From Vitellaria paradoxa (Eukaryota > Streptophyta > Magnoliopsida > Ericales > Sapotaceae), in the NCBI GenBank assembly GCA_019916065.1, contig CM034233.1, positions 14,735,009 through 14,799,008 of the forward strand: 64,000 nt of DNA, written 5' to 3'. Positions within the stretch are counted from its first letter, which is position 1; each line of letters begins with the position of its first letter. The translations under genes were made by a program, and so were the position numbers. This document shows positions 1-13,069 of the stretch, piece after piece. A model generated the notes under the pieces. That model was not told the DNA's origin, did no database searches, and saw only the letters and a program-made list of their open reading frames with translations.

Positions 1-84
1 GAAATTGGTAATTGACAAACTATAGGGGCCATTATCAGAAAAGTGGGATCCTAAAATACCCAAAGGGAGGATTAAATAAATCAC

Positions 85-2493
85 CTGCAGCGCATCTCAT
101 GTTTTCTAAACGGATCTCCGAAGTTAAGTGTGCTAACATGTTGTAGCCCATCATCTGATACATTTGAGCCGTACATGCTGATAGGATGGGAAGAGTTGGT
201 GGTGTCGTACACATTCACAAGGATAGTTTGTTTGCTTGCAAGTTGTTGAAGTAACTTCTCCACAAGTGATTCAATATCAAAGACTCCACCAAGATACCTG
301 CTTGGCAGAAAATAAACAATTAAAGAATTTATTATCTAATTCACGCTTTGACAATTTGTCTAATCTTGCCTTGTTGAGAGTATAAAAAACAATATAATTA
401 ATAAAGTTGCCCACTCCTCTAACAGCTTAAGCTTTTGGGTAAGAGGTGGCTAATCATCTAATATGGCACTAGAGCAGGCAAAATTCCTACGTACAAACCT
501 CTTCGCCACCCGATAGTCAATTGTTGCAAGTGTTTGGTCTTGTCAAAAAATTCAGTCCGGCCAAATGTGCGAGGGTGTGTTAAGAGTATTAAATATAATA
601 CAAATAATAAAGTCGCTCCTCTTCCTAATAACTTAAGCTTTTGGGTGAGAGAATGACTAAAAATCAAACCTGCCTGCATCTTAAAATTTTTCAAGTTACA
701 CTCATCACTTAGTGGTAAGAAAGTAACATCAGCTCCCTCAATACATTTTTTTACATATATAATCACTGCTTGTAGTCTTCTACTACTGTGTCATTTTATA
801 CTCTCCATTTCTTCCCCTCTTCCCCTTAAGGAGCTAATGATAAGTACGATTCATGGGCAGAGGACATACCCATCAGTTGCTTGAATCCTCTCATTTAGTG
901 TTGCATTTGAGGGGAGATCGGTGTTGTAGACAGCAAACGTCAATATGACTCCAAGGCGATTTGATTTAAGTAGCCTAAAAGGAGCAGTGAGAACGCCCTT
1001 TCCAAATGCTCTTGCACGCAGCACATTTTCACTATCTTCCTGTTGTTACACAAATTGTTCAAGATTTACTAAGTTGTGTAATAGTTAGTCAAATCAAACT
1101 TCTTCCCTTCTCTTTTCTTTTTGTTTTGCTTAACTTTTATTATATAAGGCAACAAGTTGATATAATGTTCCTTCTTTTTGGCAAGTGTAATTCAGAGAAT
1201 GTTAGAAGAGTTTCAAATCAAATTATGATTGAAAAGAAACCAGATTTTGCTTGAATACTAATTGTCTGCTCTGAAAGATTGGACGTGAATAAACCATAAA
1301 TTTTGAATTTCTAGAATGTGACATCAATATGATTGCAGAAAATGAAAACTTTTTTGAGTCTGAAAATAGATGCAGAAATCACCTTGCCCGACAGCACATC
1401 AATAGAAATCACGTGCGAAATGGTATCCTGTGCAAATATAACAGGGGCATATTCCTCCCTTACTGGGGATGGTTCCAGGGTTTCTGGGTCATACTCATCC
1501 TCATGAACTGGGCTTTGTTCAAGAGTATCCATCCTTTTAATCACCCAGCCTTGTTGCTTCTCGAATCGTTCCCTTTCTGAGTGCAGCACCCTCACAGCAT
1601 AAGCCACACCGCTCGTTAGGGGCCTTTCAAATGCAGTTCTTTCTGTGTAACTCGCAAAAGTCCCCTATTATTTCAGCAACAAGTTAGATTGTTTTGTTCA
1701 CTGGATATTGCCAGTCAGCGGAAAATAAGTCAAATCCAAATCAAACTAAATGCAATGTTAGTAACACATGGAACATAATTCAGTTTAGAAACACAAAATT
1801 ATATCACTCGATGAGAGATGTAGAATCAAAAAGTGCTCAGAATCAAGGAATTCAGTTGAAGAAAACTCAAATCTGATTCTAAGATCAGCCAAACATTAAA
1901 ACCGATGTGAGTTAAGTCAAATAAGCACTGCAGGTGGAAATTTTCAAATTTCTATACAATTTTAGAACCCTAAACTCCAAAAAAATGAAGGCAGGTCATT
2001 TCACCTGATCAATAGCAGATGGGTTCTTTCCGTGGTGGAAAGTTGAAATCAAAATGGACATGGCCTGCACATGATTCATGCTGACATTGAACTGATCTTG
2101 TAACATCCGAGCTCTCTCATCACACATGCTTGCAAGAGTCTCTTTCCTCTTCTCCATAGCTAGGGAGCTCATGTACCAGAAGACCCAGAGAGACACTATA
2201 GTCCAGGAAACTACCCATGTGACCAAAAGCTTCCTCCACCATGTCTTTCTAACTCTCTTGGACCCAATATACTGATAGTATTGGTGGTGGATCTTAAAAC
2301 TGTTCCCCGAGATCTTCCCCCACAAATTCAGCCACATCTTTGCACTACCACCAAGCAAACCAGCCTTGGTTTCCATGACAACTCCACCATTAATGTACCA
2401 ATTCATAGAAATTACAGACACAAGCCAGCAACATAGCATCAATAGTAGGTGCCCAACCTTCAAGCCAAACCCTATTACATGGAAAAAACTCAT
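85..2493 (-). CDS. AHK3 (HK3): Cytokinin receptor histidine kinase, AHK3-type, N-terminal exons (partial)
   Basis: Four coding exons are visible: 2493-2005, 1664-1383, 1039-870 and 297-85, all with GT/AG borders and consistent phase; the gene continues past the left edge. The 384 visible codons give an N-terminal hydrophobic stretch (about residues 15-30), a second membrane segment ([16 protein letters not shown], about 93-108), then the conserved [18 protein letters not shown] block and a CHASE domain with [28 protein letters not shown] and [11 protein letters not shown]. Family knowledge: AHK receptors bind cytokinin through the CHASE domain on the ER lumen or outer face and start a His-Asp phosphorelay to AHP and ARR proteins. 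The kinase, receiver and third membrane segment must lie to the left. The start at 2493 is the first ATG and matches the AHK3-type N-terminus as I recall it. Intron losses or frame breaks are not seen. The AHK3 rather than AHK2/AHK4 call rests on that N-terminus. Confidence 0.92.
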
Positions 2494-3500
2494 CCACCAC
2501 AGTAACCTTCAAACAGTATCAGACGGCACGGGGTCTGACTTATTTCTAATTTCAGGGAAAATAAATAAATACAAGGGGGGAAAATTAACTCTCTCTACCG
2601 TCAAATCTACAGAAACTGTCTAGCTAGACCTAAGATCAAAAAACTTCAAGACTGAAAAAAGGTAAAGAAGCAGCAGCAAGAAGAAGATGAGCCCACCACC
2701 CTCCCAACTCCAAATTCAGCACAAGCAAGTAGATTGGAAAGAAGTAAGAGAAGCTGCTGCCTTATCCACCCAATTAACTTCACAAACAGAATGCAACAAG
2801 ACCCAGAAATGAGGGAAGATAAAGAAATTCCAAAAACCCACAGATAAAAGGAAGAATCAAAGAATCCACTAGATTCGAATTTACAATTCCAAGAGGGAAT
2901 TTTGATTTTTTTTTTTTTTTTTTTATCTCGTTAGCTACCAAACAACCAAAACAAATATTCCCAAATTTTAGTTATCAAATCAGAAAAAACACCCAAAGGC
3001 ATAAATAAAGCAAAAACAATACCCCCCAACAAAGAATCTGACAGCAAATCTAGTTTATGGGAGGGGCCTTAAATTCCTGGAACACGAAGATAAGATAACA
3101 AGCCAAGCATGTGGGAGTTTGACTATCAAGTAAGCTAACTTTTGAAGTTCCAGACAGTGAAGCAACAATTCGTCCAACTAGAACTGAGGATGATAGAAAC
3201 AAATGAACCACAAGAGAAGAGAGAAGTTAAAAGAAGACTTGGAAATTGGAATCTATGATAGAAAGATGAGATGAAAATGGCGGTAGAGACGTTTCCTAGC
3301 AGAGGCATTATCTCTATCCACTCCACCCCAATAAAATCCAAAAATAAAAATAAAAATAAAAATTGATTTTTGCGAGGGTGTGTAACAGTCGCACCAAAAA
3401 TTTACAAAACAATACGGTAAAAGGGCCAAAAAAAAAAAGCTATATTTACTGCTTTTTTTTCCTCGACTTTCCTTTGTGTTCACATCACCACCCATTCCTA
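2494..3500 (-). promoter_or_regulatory. Upstream region and presumed 5' leader of the AHK3-type gene
   Basis: This is the kilobase upstream of the receptor start codon. It holds no long reading frame on either strand. An A-rich stretch with a T18 run lies at 2909-2926. Several AG-ended pyrimidine-rich sites just upstream of the ATG could be acceptors of a leader intron, but I cannot place the transcription start. No sharp TATA box was found. Confidence 0.4.
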
Positions 3501-4965
3501 TTATAGGAAAATATATATTTCATGCCCCCGTAAACAGCTTCCCCGCAGAGACAAGTCGTTAAACTCATGTCTTCCTATGTATGGCTGTACCTTATGTTGA
3601 CAAAAGTACCCTTCATACAAAACAAAATATCAAATATGTCACGGAAGCATTCTCAATTTTAGGAGATCAGGGGGCTCGCGGGACCCACGGCCGAGACCCT
3701 GTTTGGATGATTTTTGCTGTGCTCTGGAATGTACGATGCTGTTTGGCTACAGAAAAAAGCCCCAACTTGTAATCAAAGTAAACTTATTCGAGAATAATGG
3801 GACATTTTTTTTTAAGGTAATCACACTTTATTCTATTGTGATTTAAGTAAAGACTACTAAAATTTTTTATAATTTAAATTAAAATATAAAATTAAAAAAT
3901 TATTAAAATTAATTTTATTTATGTTCCCGTGCATTGAAAATTTATATTAATCACAAAAATATTATTAAAAAAGTATAGATAAAATGTAACTAATTGAGTA
4001 TTCAGTTTTGTTAAAAAATATTTTATTTTAATATAAAAATGAAAAAATTATTTTTTATTTGTCTATTTTAGTGGAAAATTTTTTAAAGTACTAATTTAAT
4101 TAAACTTATTAGATTTCATTAATTTTGCACTTTAATCAAAATAACAAAACGGTATTTTAACCCCACCCATAATGATCGAATTGTAATTTACCGACGCCAA
4201 ACATGTATTAATGCATTTGTTTATTTTGTTTGGTTTATGCGTCAAACGTCATTTCACCAGATTAGGTAAAACTGCGTCCAAAATAAAAAAATAATCTCAA
4301 CGGTATAACGTTTCAACGAATTTTTATATTTTGAGGAGATGATAAGACTTTTACTTTTTTTTTTTTTTTCCATTACCCAAAGACGGGCGACTGACAAAGG
4401 AATCTTTCAATAATGACTTACCGTAAGGGTCTCTTATTTGTTAGAAATTAAAAAATTAAAAATTCACCACGCAGCCGTGCGGTGAACACAGAACAAATTA
4501 TTATTTTTTTTTGATAATTAAGCGAACTATTCTTTCACCTCTTTCTATTTAGCCCCTTAATACCTTGGCAGCTAAACAATTAATTAAATTATCGTCCAAT
4601 AAGAGAGTTTCAATTTTGTTTAATAATTGAATTATATATATTTATCTATTTTGATTTCATCCTTAATTATTTAATTAAATTACTCATAATACAAATAGTT
4701 GAAATAATAACTTAAAATAGGAGCGTCTAATGTTATTTATTAAAATGATTAAGATAAGCTATGTTTCTTTAAAATAATAATCAATTAAGTTGTAAACTCT
4801 ATAATTCTATTTTTTTAAAATAAACTAATTAAGATAGATTGTATATCTTTTTCTTTTTATCAAGTATCAGATATTTGTCATCCCTTTGTGCCAATTTAAT
4901 TAATCTTAAAACATCTATTGTACAAAAATTAAAATTAATAGCCCATCAGTTCGAATTGGAAATTA

Positions 4966-4996
<31 letters not shown>

Positions 4997-6449
4997 AATT
5001 TTGGGTTTATATAATTTTTTACGTTATATTAATTGTCCTAGTAAATTAATTAAATAAGCTATGTCACTAAGATGATGTTTGGGAGATCCAAATTTTTTTA
5101 AAAATTACAAAAAGTTATTAATTTTTTTTAACTTTCTCTAATCAAATTTTTTCTTTTTTCTTTTTTTTAAACTTTTTTCTATCCAAATACCACCTAATTT
5201 ATTTTGCACCAACAACAATAATAAACAAATAAATAATCTTGTAAATATATAAATAAATTCCTACAAACTAATCAGTATTCTACACTTTTTGAAGTAAGAA
5301 ATGGATTTTATTTTTAGTTTTTGACTGTTAAAATTAAAACAAAAAAAGGGCTAGACACATTGTCTTAAAAACAATTAAATATTTTATATTTAATAATATT
5401 TTTATATTATTTTTTTAATAAAAAAGTGTGACCTCACTAGAATTTACTCAAATAATTAGAGTAGATGTAACAATAACAGATATGGCATGAAAGCCATCTT
5501 TACCAACACAAAATTATGATGAAGTTTAAAATAAATTATTTATTCAACATGTTTATTAATTTTAAATATTTAAATTTAAATGAACACCACTCAAAGAGTA
5601 CGAGGAATGGACGTTAACCATGAATCGAACACGAGACCGCTACTAGATTTTGATAGCCAATCTCGACGAGTAGGCAAACTAAAAGTGTCTCTACTCTCGC
5701 TTGTTTGCATTCACACCAGCATGGCAGCAGTTGCAGGGCCAAAGCAAAGTGAGACACGGAAGTAGTTGGTACCTTCGAAATAATTGAAGGAGTTGAGGGT
5801 AAATTTAGGTTGTGAAGCGGTAAAAAGTTCGCGGGAAGGAGTTTGATTGGCAAATTTGCAAATATGGGGTTAAAGTAGTGGCATAAGTGCAAGGGGCTCT
5901 TTTAATGACAGCTTGTCACCAAGTGATTAGGCCATCACTACCCACCTCTTTTGGTTGTCCTCCAAAGAGAGCTCTCTGACAGCGACGTGGCAAGTCATCG
6001 CACCGGTTCTCTAGCCCCCAGCCAATCAGCTTGTCCAACGCGTAAATAACACGATGCTATATGTCAGTTTATGAGAAAATATTCAATTATGGTAGCACAT
6101 CACCACGTCCTTGTGTAATGGGTTACATCTAATAACGTCATGTCAATAGATTAAAAACATGCCACACTACCTATAAAAATAACTAATTTAAATTTTGACA
6201 AATTTTTAAATTTTCAAATGCTAACAAATTTATTATCCGTACCAATAATAAAATAATATTGTGTACGTCTTAAGTATTTCAAAACTTTGTAAATTTTTAT
6301 AAAATTAAAATTTTTTATTTACGACACAAATTACGATGTTATAAAGTGTTATTCATAATATAAACTAATGAAACGTTAAGTTATACCTCGCTAAATATTT
6401 TTCTAAAAAGTCAGCTTAGAGGAGCCAAAAATGAAAAGGGAAGGCATTT
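3501..6449. other. Intergenic, AT-rich, no gene seen
   Basis: No convincing coding sequence. A short moderately GC-rich patch at 3660-3780 contains two GTTTGG motifs near a CTACAG and may be a decayed MITE end. From 3800 to 5560 the sequence is AT-rich with long A and T runs. At 5580-5900 and 5930-6060 composition rises towards 45 percent GC. A tRNA B-box-like string (GTGTTCGATTC) on the minus strand near 5630 hints at an old SINE but no A box is evident. Confidence 0.5.
4966..4996. repeat. (TA)n(TG)n microsatellite
   Basis: Alternating TA passes into alternating TG over about 31 bp in intergenic DNA. Confidence 0.9.
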
Positions 6450-7235
6450 CCTGTGAACAAATTTAATGATATATAAAATCTTAATTTGTCTAAATGATAA
6501 TCTTAAAATCTTTTGAACTAATAATTTTCACATATAAAATTAATAACATTAAATACATACCTTGATTCATAACATATTCTCTAATATGATTATTGTATAA
6601 AAACCTTTTAATTAACATATTGTGTTTCTCTCTACTTATCTCTTAAATCTTATTACGTTCTGATGAAAGATGCATATTGTTATATATAGGATAAAAAGAG
6701 AATCAACCAACTTTATCCTTTTATTTAAAATATATCATTGATAACCACTATCCATCAAAATGGTTTAATAAACTGAAACTTCTTTAAAACTGACCAATAT
6801 GATCTAGTCAATATTTAAGTATTAAATAATCATAATTTAAAGTAAATATATCACGCATAAATCAACATTCTCCAACTTGGCCCATGTGCCATATTTTAAC
6901 TTCATCATTTAATAATATAAAATAATGTGCATAGTAGAAACTAAATCATTTCTGATATCGATCACCTCATTATTATCATTAAGTAAAAGTCAATGAGAGT
7001 CATGGTCGTTGTACATGTACATCATTGTATCGACATACTTCTTTCAATGTATTACAACATTAACTCCCACTTAACATGATATATAATTGAGAAGTTTAAA
7101 TAATGGTCTAACAATAATGTCTTGTGAAAGATTATTGCTGCTATCATTCATAAAATTTATTCATGTATACTAAATAAAACAAAAAATATCAGAAACATTT
7201 AAGTGAGATCAGAGTATCAAAGTCATAAATATCAT
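6450..7235 (-). mobile_element. Candidate 3' LTR and tail of the copia element
   Basis: This AT-rich stretch directly follows the RNase H end of the copia-like element in its reading direction. On the minus strand it has a TATA-like CTATATATAAC (6679-6689), as expected for an LTR promoter, and ends in ...TTTGTTCACA near 6450. The 5' LTR is missing, so the LTR borders cannot be proved from a repeat pair. Placement is inference. Confidence 0.4.
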
Positions 7236-7247
7236 AAAACTTCATCT

Positions 7248-7640
7248 TTAATTATACCACATAATGCCCATTATTTCAATATACTTATTAAATGTCTCTG
7301 GTGGCAATCTTTTTTTTAATGGATTTGCAACCATAAGATTGGCGCTAATATGTTCAATTGACATTGTTTGTTTTTGAACTTCTTCTTTAATGGCAAAGTA
7401 CTTTAATTCCATGTGTTTAGCAGCTTTTGAATACTTGTCATTCTTAGAAAAAGAAGACTGCTGTAGAGTTATCACAATAAATTTTCAGCGACTTGGCAAT
7501 ATTGTCAACAATTTCAAGTCCTGAAATATAATTTTGCAACCATAATTCATGGACAATGGCCTCAAAGCATGCTACAAACTTAGCCTCCATAGTGGATGCA
7601 ATAATAATAGACTATTTTGCACTTTTTCATTAGATTGTTT
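7248..7640 (-). pseudogene. copia RNase H remnant and element C-terminus
   Basis: STMEAKFVACFEA near 7600 and SKAAKHMELKYFAIKEEV in the frame 7475-7248 match the RNase H and tail of copia polyproteins. A stop precedes the STMEA motif and there are frameshifts between segments. Confidence 0.85.
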
Positions 7641-7961
7641 CTTCATCCAAAAAAATAAATAACCAAATGTGGATTTTCTAGTATCAACACATCCAACAAA
7701 GTCTAAATATGAATATCCCATCACTTTAAGATGATTTGATCTTTTATAAGTGAGTATGTGATCTTTTATTCATTGCAAGTATCTCAACGCTTTTTTTCAC
7801 AGCCTTGTACTGATTCGTTCCTGGATTGCTCTAATATTTGCCTAACATTCCACCAACAAAACTGATGTCTAGTCTCATACAAGTTTCTGTATACATCAAG
7901 CTTTCAACAATTAATGCATAAAAAATCTTTTCCATTTGTGTGTGAATTCATTATTTGAACA

Positions 7962-8770
7962 TTACATAAGACTAAACTTATCTCCTTTTTGAATTGGAAC
8001 AACACTTGTAGAGCATTTTTTTATCCCAAATCTCTGCGAAACTCTATTAATATATTCTTTTTGAGACAAACTTAACAGTCTTTCTGATTTATCATGGAAT
8101 ATTTCAATTCCTATTACATAAGATGCCTCACCCATATCTTTCATTTCAAAGTTTTTGGAGAGAAATTTCTTGGTCTCATGCAATAAGTCAAAATCATTAG
8201 CAGTAAGTAAGATATCATCAACATACAAAATCAAAAATATAAACTTGCTCCCATTAACCTTTAGATATATAAACTGATCGACGATTTTTTCCTTAAATCC
8301 AAAGGAAATGATATTATCATTGAACTTAAGATACCATTGTCATGAGACTTATTTAAGTTCGTTTATTGACTTTCTTAGTTTATACACCATGTGCCTCTTC
8401 CGTTTAACTGAAAAACCTTTCAAATTGAGCTATGTAAACATCTTCTTCTAAATTCCTATTCAGAAAAGCTATTTTCACATCTATTTGATGTAAATAATGA
8501 GCTACTAATGCTATAATAATTCTAAATGAGTCATTTTTAGAGGCAAGTGAAAATGTCTCCTTATAGTCAACACCATCTTTCTGAGTAAAACTTTTGGCAA
8601 GAAGCCTGGCCTTGTATCATTCAAGATTATCATTTGAGTCATATTTGGTCTTAAAGACCCATTTACACCCGATTGTTTTACAATCTTCTGGCAATTCAAC
8701 AAGATGTCAAACTTTATTATTATCCACTGATTTTAACTCTTCTTTCATGGCATCTAACTATTTAGTAGAA
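7962..8770 (-). pseudogene. copia reverse transcriptase remnant
   Basis: The open stretch 8234-7962 reads LYVDDILLTANDFDLLHETK and MGEASYVIGIEIF, the core of copia RT with the YVDD catalytic motif intact. The upstream part of RT (about 8770-8500) reads in shifted frames around LRPNMTQMIIL and has frameshifts. A stop-rich segment separates the two parts, so no full RT can be made. Confidence 0.88.
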
Positions 8771-9129
8771 CTAATACTTTCTATGGCTTGTGAAAATGAA
8801 ATTGAATTTTCATCAAATCCCAAGTCAAATTCTGACTCTTGTAAGTAAACCACATAATCATTTGAAATTACAAATCTTCTTTATCTTTGAGACATTCTTA
8901 ATGCTAAATTATGTGGTTCATCTACTATAGGTTCATTGTCAATGACTTTATTGTGAGGTATTTGATCATTCATTTGTTGTCCTTAAAAGTTATTAAACTA
9001 TCCAACAACTATAGGAACAACAACCTTAGAAGAAGTTACAGGCAAATGAACTTGCACCCTAACTTCTTAGATTTTAATTTTCGTCATTTTCAATGAACTT
9101 AATATTTCCAAATTCAACAATTCTAGTAC

Positions 9130-9860
9130 TATGCCTAGAACAGATGGTTGAAAATCTGCAATTTTCCTTAACACAATCCACACAAATGCCAAGATCAGTA
9201 AAGTCTAACCCCGGTAGAATTTTATTTTTCACCAATCTTTTCTATTCTTTCTTTGGATATATGACCCAAATGTTTATGCCACAAGTAAACAAAACTTTCA
9301 TTTACTAAATCACATTTAGTATCAAAAACTATGATACACGATCAAAAAGGTTTCAGCAAAAAAGTTATCAAGTTTTAATTTGTATAAGCCATCACAAAGA
9401 ATACCAAAACCAATAAAATGATTATATTTAAACAAATTGAAACATCCATTCCCAAATTTGAAAGAATATCCAATTGTATCAAGTTTAGATAATGAAACTA
9501 AATTTCAAGAAACAGATAGAACTTAAAGGGTTTAAAACAAATCTAAGTGAACTCCAGCATCTAAAATCAAATGATTGGTTCTAATGACTTTAATGGGAGC
9601 TTTAACTCGGTTTCCAATGAGGATAAACTTTTCATCTAGGTTTGTGGTTTGGATTGTAAGAAACCCCAACATCATATTAGAGACGTGAGTAGTACAACTA
9701 GAATTAATCCACCAAGTATTATAAAAAGCTTCAGATAAATTTGATTCGAAACATACAAAAGTACTAGGCTTACATTTCTTTTTGAATCATGCCTTACGTT
9801 TCAAACAATCTTTCTTAACGTGTCCAGTCTTATTGCAAAATGACACTTAACAATCTTTTG
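9130..9860 (-). pseudogene. copia zinc knuckle, protease-linker and pre-integrase remnant
   Basis: At 9855-9782 a CX2CX4HX4C-type knuckle (NKTGHVKKDC) is readable after allowing a one-base loss in the first Cys pair. Further on, about 9310-9210 gives VYLWHKHLGHISKERIEKI, the pre-integrase HHCC region. The frame is broken several times, and the catalytic integrase core does not follow. Confidence 0.8.
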
Positions 9861-10036
9861 TTACTTCTTGTGGATTTGAGCAGATGACTCATTTGTCTTT
9901 ATAGTCCTTACTCTCTTTTTTCAGTCTAGTTTCTTTCCAGCTCCTTGTTTTTTTTCATGAGATTAACTTAGTGAATTCCTCGTTTCTTTAGCCTTGCTTT
10001 TGCCTGAATAAACATACATTGTAATTCATTCACATT

Positions 10037-10243
10037 CTATTTATCTTTTATAGTATTATAATCCATTTGGAACGAACCATATTCAGGAGGTAAGGAGTTT
10101 ATGATAAACTGCACAAGAAAATTGTCATCTACTTTCATTCCCATAGACTTTAGTCTTACTACTATGTTTGTCATTTCAGTGATATGCTGGTGCATGGTAC
10201 ATGGACCATCAAAATCAAAATATTTTTTAAAATATGAAAGCAA
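10037..10243 (-). pseudogene. copia Gag fragment
   Basis: The 68-residue frame contains HITEMTNIVVRLKSMGMKV and FIINSLPPEYGSFQMDYNT, the late part of the copia Gag (UBN2-like) domain. The first half of Gag, normally about 150 residues, is absent upstream of 10243, where unrelated AT-rich DNA begins. This marks the truncated 5' end of the element. Confidence 0.85.
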
Positions 10244-10250
10244 AGTAGGG

Positions 10251-10854
10251 TCAAACTTAGATTATATTATTTTTATTTACAAGGAGGCTAGGATAAATAT
10301 GGGGACATGGTAGAATAGGGGTAATTGTCACTACTTATTTAAAAAAAAAAATAGTTAAATATATTTCATAATATTACTCTCACTAAACTTCTCTTTTGAC
10401 TCCATTACTCTAATTTATCTTTACTTCCCTACCTATATATCAAACTACCTCTCAAAACATTTGTATTTGAACGTTTTAACATATATTTATTATTAAAATT
10501 TTGAAAAACCCTTGATTTCTTTCCATTTATCCATTCTTTTTTTTTACAATTCATTATTTATCCAACTTCATATCTTTTTTTAGATAAGCATTATCATTTT
10601 TTATATGTTTTTTCTATTATTTATTTTTTTATCCAAACTTTTTTTATTTATAATTTATCCAGCTTCAAATTATTTTTTGGATAGGCTTTATCATTTTTTA
10701 GATAAATTTTTTTATTATATATAATTATCTAACTTTTTTAGATACGCCTTATCAGTTTTTAATAGGCTTTATCACATATTCTATCTTATATCCCAAAATT
10801 TTTAGTTTTGGTCCTACCCACCCACTACGTTTTCTATCTCCACCTTATTTATTA
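10251..10854. repeat. AT-rich dispersed repeat, copy 1
   Basis: Contains phrases such as TTATCCAACTT, GATAAGC/GGCTTTATCA and TTTTGAAAAACCC in the same order as the segment at 20791-21400, and ends in a CACCCACTACG-like patch. Probably two diverged copies of one non-coding element. Borders not resolved. Confidence 0.4.
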
Positions 10855-11181
10855 AGGCATTTAACAATGAAATTTTTAGTAAAAAACTACCAACTTTTGG
10901 TTTCTAAACATTTGGCAAACTATCAACTTTTGCCACTCTTCTACTCTGTTATAGTAACTTTTCTATTCAAAAGTTACTTAAAATTATTAAAAGTTATCAA
11001 AAGTTACTAAAAATTGTTAAAAGTTATCAAAAATTTTACCAAATACCAAATACACTGTAAAAAGTTACTAAAAATTGTTAAAAATTATACTTGTTTCACC
11101 AAACATATTAAAAATTATAACTAGCAACTTTCAATTAAAAAAATAACAAAAATAACTAAAAAAATGTGTCTCCAAATGCCC
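10855..11181. mobile_element. MITE related to the 37057 element (diverged copy)
   Basis: Termini GGCATTTaac and CCAAATGCC are imperfect inverted repeats. The inside carries CTACTCTGTTATAGTAA, repeated AAAAGTTA(C/T)(T/C)AAAA units, and a right part CACCAAACATATTAAAAATT then AACTAGCAACTTT, the same order as in the element at 37057-37412. Non-coding and clearly older than that copy. Confidence 0.65.
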
Positions 11182-11642
11182 TCTCTGTCTATTGTGATAA
11201 CTCGTAACTATATGCAAATAAAAACTTCGCTTTATGCTTACTGATTTTGATATGTTACTTAGAACTAATTTTTGGCTTTTAAACTAACACCTGGAACAAT
11301 AAAAATTATTAGATAAAAAAGACAGATGATTTTTGAGATTAAACGACGCTAATATTTTCTGTATAAAAAGTAAAAATGAACCCACTTGGGATAAGTTGTT
11401 TTGTATAAAAAGTAATTCAATTTGATAGATTAATATGGATGATTTTGCTTTTTCGTGACAAAAATTATTAATTAATATCACTGAATTTATCAGCCAATGT
11501 AACGTTCTTTAACACAAAAAAATAATAATAATAATTTAGGGGTAAAACCATGTGCAAGTATGACAATTTTATTCTAAAAACTAGGAGTCGGGCCCACAAA
11601 TTATAAGTTGTTCACTGTAGTAAATAACTCAATTTATAAGGT

Positions 11643-11880
11643 GTTTTTTATGTAGATATCCCTCAAACTATCCCCATTTTTTATTTTATCCTCAAGCTAT
11701 CAAACTCACTTATTAAATTCTCAAACTATCCAAATCCATTCTAGAACACTAGTTAACAGATGAAATTACTGTTTGGACCAAATAGAACGGATTTGGATAG
11801 TTCGAGAATATAAGAGATGATAATTTGAGGATGAAATAGAAAAAAAAATAAATAATTTGAGGGATATTTTCATAAAAAAT
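11643..11880. mobile_element. Hairpin-type MITE
   Basis: The left arm (ATATCCCTCAAACTATC..., then TTTTATCCTCAAGCTATC and TCTCAAACTATCCAAATCC) is repeated as its reverse complement in the right arm (GGATTTGGATAGTT..., GATGAAATAG, GAGGGATATTTTCATAAAAAA). The whole unit of about 238 bp can fold on itself around a centre near 11755. Non-coding. A partial relative (AAAATATCTTTCAAACTATC) lies at about 12537-12580. Confidence 0.75.
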
Positions 11881-13069
11881 TCTTTCTTTTATAAATATTT
11901 TTTCATTTTTAACACTTTATTAATTTTTTTGCATCATATTAAAATAGATTATTTTATCTGAATATTTTTTAAACTAAAATTATTTTTTAAAAAATAATAA
12001 TTACATATTAAAATATTTATTTTTATTGAAATTAAATTAATTATAAATAAAATATTAACTTATTATTAAAAATAATTTGTTTATTAAATTAATATTACTA
12101 TTAAAATAATTTATTTTATTAAATTAAAATCTATTAATAAGTAATAATTACCTCTTCAAATTATTTATTTCATTTTATTACATTGAATTAATTTTAATAA
12201 ATAAAATATCAATTTATTATTAAAATATGCTTTTAATTATTATACTTTATTAAATTAGTTATTGTTAAAAAATAATACATAATGTTAAATTAATTAGTTT
12301 AAACATATTTTATTAAATTTAGTTATTTTTATTAAAAAATTAATAAAATTAAATATTTTATTAAAATGAAATTAATTACCGTAAACAAAATTATACTACC
12401 AAACATGTTCTTACTTTTACTTCGGAGAAAAAAATAACGAAAACAAAAAAATTAAAAACATAAACTATTGAAGATAAACAAAAAAAATCTTAAATGTTAC
12501 AAATGAGTCTTAAATTTAACAAGAGTTTCTTTTATTAAAATATCTTTCAAACTATCTCTCTTTTTTCTATTTCGTCCTCTACAAAAAAAAAAAAAAAAAA
12601 AAAAACTATACTAAAGTAATAATGGAATTTTCATTCTCCTTAAACAATTTCATTTAATTTTGTGACAATATTAATAATTTTGTTAATCCAGAAAGTTGAG
12701 AATTTGAAAATTTTTGGAATGATAAAATTTCTCAAAAAACATTTTTGAACTTAAATTCATTTGATGTGAGAGTTTAATGCAAATTTAGTAGATTTTTCAT
12801 CTAAAATCCTTAACCTATTTGTTCATTTGGTTCAACCCCAATCCAATAACTCATAGATCAATTCATCGCCTAACTCACTCAATTCACCTCATCACTCACT
12901 GAGTTGACTCATGAATAGTGGGATGCAATCAACTCTTTATAGCCATCATCTTCTTACTCTTCTCGTTCGAACTTCCACCAAATTTCTTGCTTGAATAATC
13001 CAATGTAGCAATATTTGTGGATCTTAACTCTCACTTGATCATCTTAATCCAAGATTACATGCTTTAAGA
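11881..13069. other. Very AT-rich intergenic DNA, no gene
   Basis: From 11880 to 12420 the sequence is mostly A and T with recurring TAAAATAATTTATTTTATTAAA phrases (shortened here), similar to 29330-29720; the end ACCAAACATGTTCTTAC resembles the end of the 29137 element. A23 run around 12580-12605. From 12760 to 13065 the sequence is of mixed composition with no reading frame. Confidence 0.5.

Larger units (their letters stand above)
7236..10250 (-). mobile_element. Degenerate, internally deleted Ty1/copia retrotransposon
   Basis: Read on the minus strand, remnants occur in copia order: Gag fragment (10243-10037), zinc knuckle (about 9855-9782), pre-integrase domain (about 9310-9196), the linker between integrase and RT (about 9110-8780), RT with YVDDILL (8234-7962) and RNase H with STMEAKFVACFEA (about 7620-7580). 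Frameshifts and stops interrupt every domain. The N-terminus of Gag with the 5' LTR is gone, and the integrase catalytic core is missing between about 9130 and 9110, because the text passes from the pre-integrase region straight into the linker. Order PR-IN-RT-RH separates copia from gypsy. Non-functional relic. Confidence 0.9.

Noticed and set aside
8594..9308. Plus-strand frames over the copia element
   Set aside because: They are antisense shadows; the minus strand reads as copia polyprotein domains in the right order.
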